This document shows positions 63,161 to 64,000 of a DNA stretch of 64,000 nucleotides, one piece after another; position 1 is the stretch's first letter; each line of letters starts with the position of its first letter. The notes below the pieces were generated by a model. It made no database searches. It saw only the letters and a program-made list of their open reading frames with translations, and was not told the origin of the DNA. Position numbers and translations under genes: made by a program. The DNA comes from CAYTTA01 sp964440655 (GTDB taxonomy: Bacteria; Bacteroidota; Rhodothermia; Balneolales; Balneolaceae). The stretch covers positions 1-64,000 of the forward strand of contig CAYTTA010000002.1 of the NCBI GenBank assembly GCA_964440655.1, written 5' to 3'.

Positions 63161-64000
63161 ATGAGTTCAGAGAACGTACAGAATCACCTTCTGGAGCAGC
63201 GGAAGAAGATCGACCGGATCGATGAAGAAATCCTGGACCTGCTGCGGGAGAGGAACGACGTGTCGCGGGAGGTGGTCCGGAAAAAGACCGAGAGTCGCAT
63301 TCCCATCTTCATCGCGGAGCGGGAGAGGGAGAAGACCCTCGATTTCCGTAAGAAAGCGGAGAAACGAGGTCTGGATCCCGACTGGGCGGAAGATTTTCTG
63401 CGGATGATCATGTCCTCCTCGCGGGACAGCCAGTCCAACGAATCGTTTCCCCGGGCGACGCAGGAGAGCAAGCAGATTCTTTTTGTAGGTGGTGAAGGGG
63501 GGATGGGAAAGCTCTACCGCCGCATCGCCGAGAGGACGGGGCATCGCGTCTGGAGCATCGACAAGGGGAACTGGTACCAGCTGGAGGAGATCGCACCGCA
63601 ACTTGACCTGGCCATCGTGACCGTCCCGATCAATGTGACCGAGAGTGTAATCGAGCGTCTCGCCTCCCGCCTGCGGCCCGAGACGATACTGGCCGATTTC
63701 ACAAGCAACAAGACGGGACCGCTGGAGACGATGCTCAGGAGCCATCCCGGTCCGGTTCTGGGACTTCACCCGATGCACGGCCCCGATGTTCCCAATCTCT
63801 CCAAGCAGCTGATGGTGGTCTGTCCCGGAAGAAAAGAGGAGGAGGCCGAATGGTTTATCCGGCAGTGTGAGCTCTGGGGCATGCAGATTCTCAAGGCCGA
63901 TCCGGAAAGGCACGACCATGTGATGCATCTGGTCCAGGGGCTGCGACACTTCGTTGCCCTCCTGCACGGCTCCTTCATGAGGGAGTATGATCTCAACCCG
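63161..64000 (+). CDS. tyrA: Chorismate mutase-prephenate dehydrogenase (5' part, cut by window end)
   Basis: The gene runs off the window after 280 codons. The N-terminal 90 or so residues form a chorismate mutase domain of the AroQ type (LLEQRKKIDRIDEEILDLLR, ERNDVSREVVRKKTESR). A prephenate dehydrogenase begins with QILFVGGEGGMGKLYRRIAE, an NAD site, and continues to LGLHPMHGPDVPNLSKQ and HDHVMHLVQGLRHF. This fusion is the E. coli T-protein type, leading from chorismate to 4-hydroxyphenylpyruvate for tyrosine. It is divergent from uvrB across about 200 bases. Confidence 0.94.
   Translation, partial: MSSENVQNHLLEQRKKIDRIDEEILDLLRERNDVSREVVRKKTESRIPIFIAEREREKTLDFRKKAEKRGLDPDWAEDFLRMIMSSSRDSQSNESFPRATQESKQILFVGGEGGMGKLYRRIAERTGHRVWSIDKGNWYQLEEIAPQLDLAIVTVPINVTESVIERLASRLRPETILADFTSNKTGPLETMLRSHPGPVLGLHPMHGPDVPNLSKQLMVVCPGRKEEEAEWFIRQCELWGMQILKADPERHDHVMHLVQGLRHFVALLHGSFMREYDLNP

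Noticed and set aside
1..64000. CRISPR arrays, insertion sequences, prophage or integrase genes
   Set aside because: No regularly spaced direct repeats, transposase, integrase or phage structural protein seen by reading; all intergenic repeats are two to six short units.

Overview
The window is a 64 kb gene-dense piece of bacterial chromosome (roughly 55-58% GC by eye) holding almost entirely core genes. The protein families point to the Bacteroidota/Rhodothermota branch, most likely a Balneolia-like organism. The signals are TonB-dependent receptors with an N-terminal carboxypeptidase-regulatory-like domain, a DUF4249-like lipoprotein, a GWxTD-domain protein, the small DUF4295 protein after rpmB-rpmG, a Bacteroidota-type FabI, a long-tailed bS16 and weak Shine-Dalgarno sequences. 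The taxonomic placement is inference from these families. I see no prophage, insertion sequence, CRISPR array or defence island.

Layout. 0-11 kb is cell-envelope and accessory: two TonB-dependent receptors around a lipoprotein, a PlsC-type acyltransferase, an azurin-like copper lipoprotein and a membrane metallopeptidase. 10.7-27.3 kb is mostly minus strand: M1 aminopeptidase, recR, ybaB and dnaX; then, after GWxTD and queA on the plus strand, a 70-residue unknown, dxs, xseB, comEC, tyrS, cvpA, yqeY, DUF4295, rpmG and rpmB. 27.6-32.2 kb holds gyrB and gyrA. 32.3-36.3 kb holds a WYL regulator, rsmG, mnmG and tRNA-Asp. 36.7-38.5 kb is a plus-strand trio (beta-barrel protein, small unknown, PhnP-like hydrolase). 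38.5-41.8 kb has a mannose-1-phosphate guanylyltransferase, ruvA, ruvC and fabI. 42.1-46.7 kb is the ffh-rpsP-rimM-trmD-rplS-adk translation/secretion cluster. 46.8-49.7 kb has a PGM-like metalloenzyme, dtd, a candidate replication origin and purM. 49.7-64 kb has DUF2911, a protease/propeller/barrel protein, a baeRF protein, an M3 oligopeptidase, an aldehyde dehydrogenase, a sugar porter, a methyltransferase, uvrB and the start of a chorismate mutase-prephenate dehydrogenase gene cut by the window end.

The most informative signals are not classical genes. (1) 48182-48580 has the anatomy of a chromosomal oriC: a dense set of DnaA boxes, an AT-rich palindrome, and a box/C-run/CTACTATTT arrangement like the DnaA-trio unwinding element of Bacillus. 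(2) Two parS-like ParB sites lie inside rsmG, about 14 kb away, one a perfect 16-mer. (3) dnaX carries a run of eleven A where gaining one A leads to a stop within two codons, the expected architecture for making gamma as well as tau; the same protein lacks the usual four-cysteine zinc module. (4) The large 1001-residue protein combines a zinc-protease head, a TolB-like propeller and a C-terminal outer-membrane barrel. I did not find a clearly new multi-gene system; the single-locus oddities are listed as findings.
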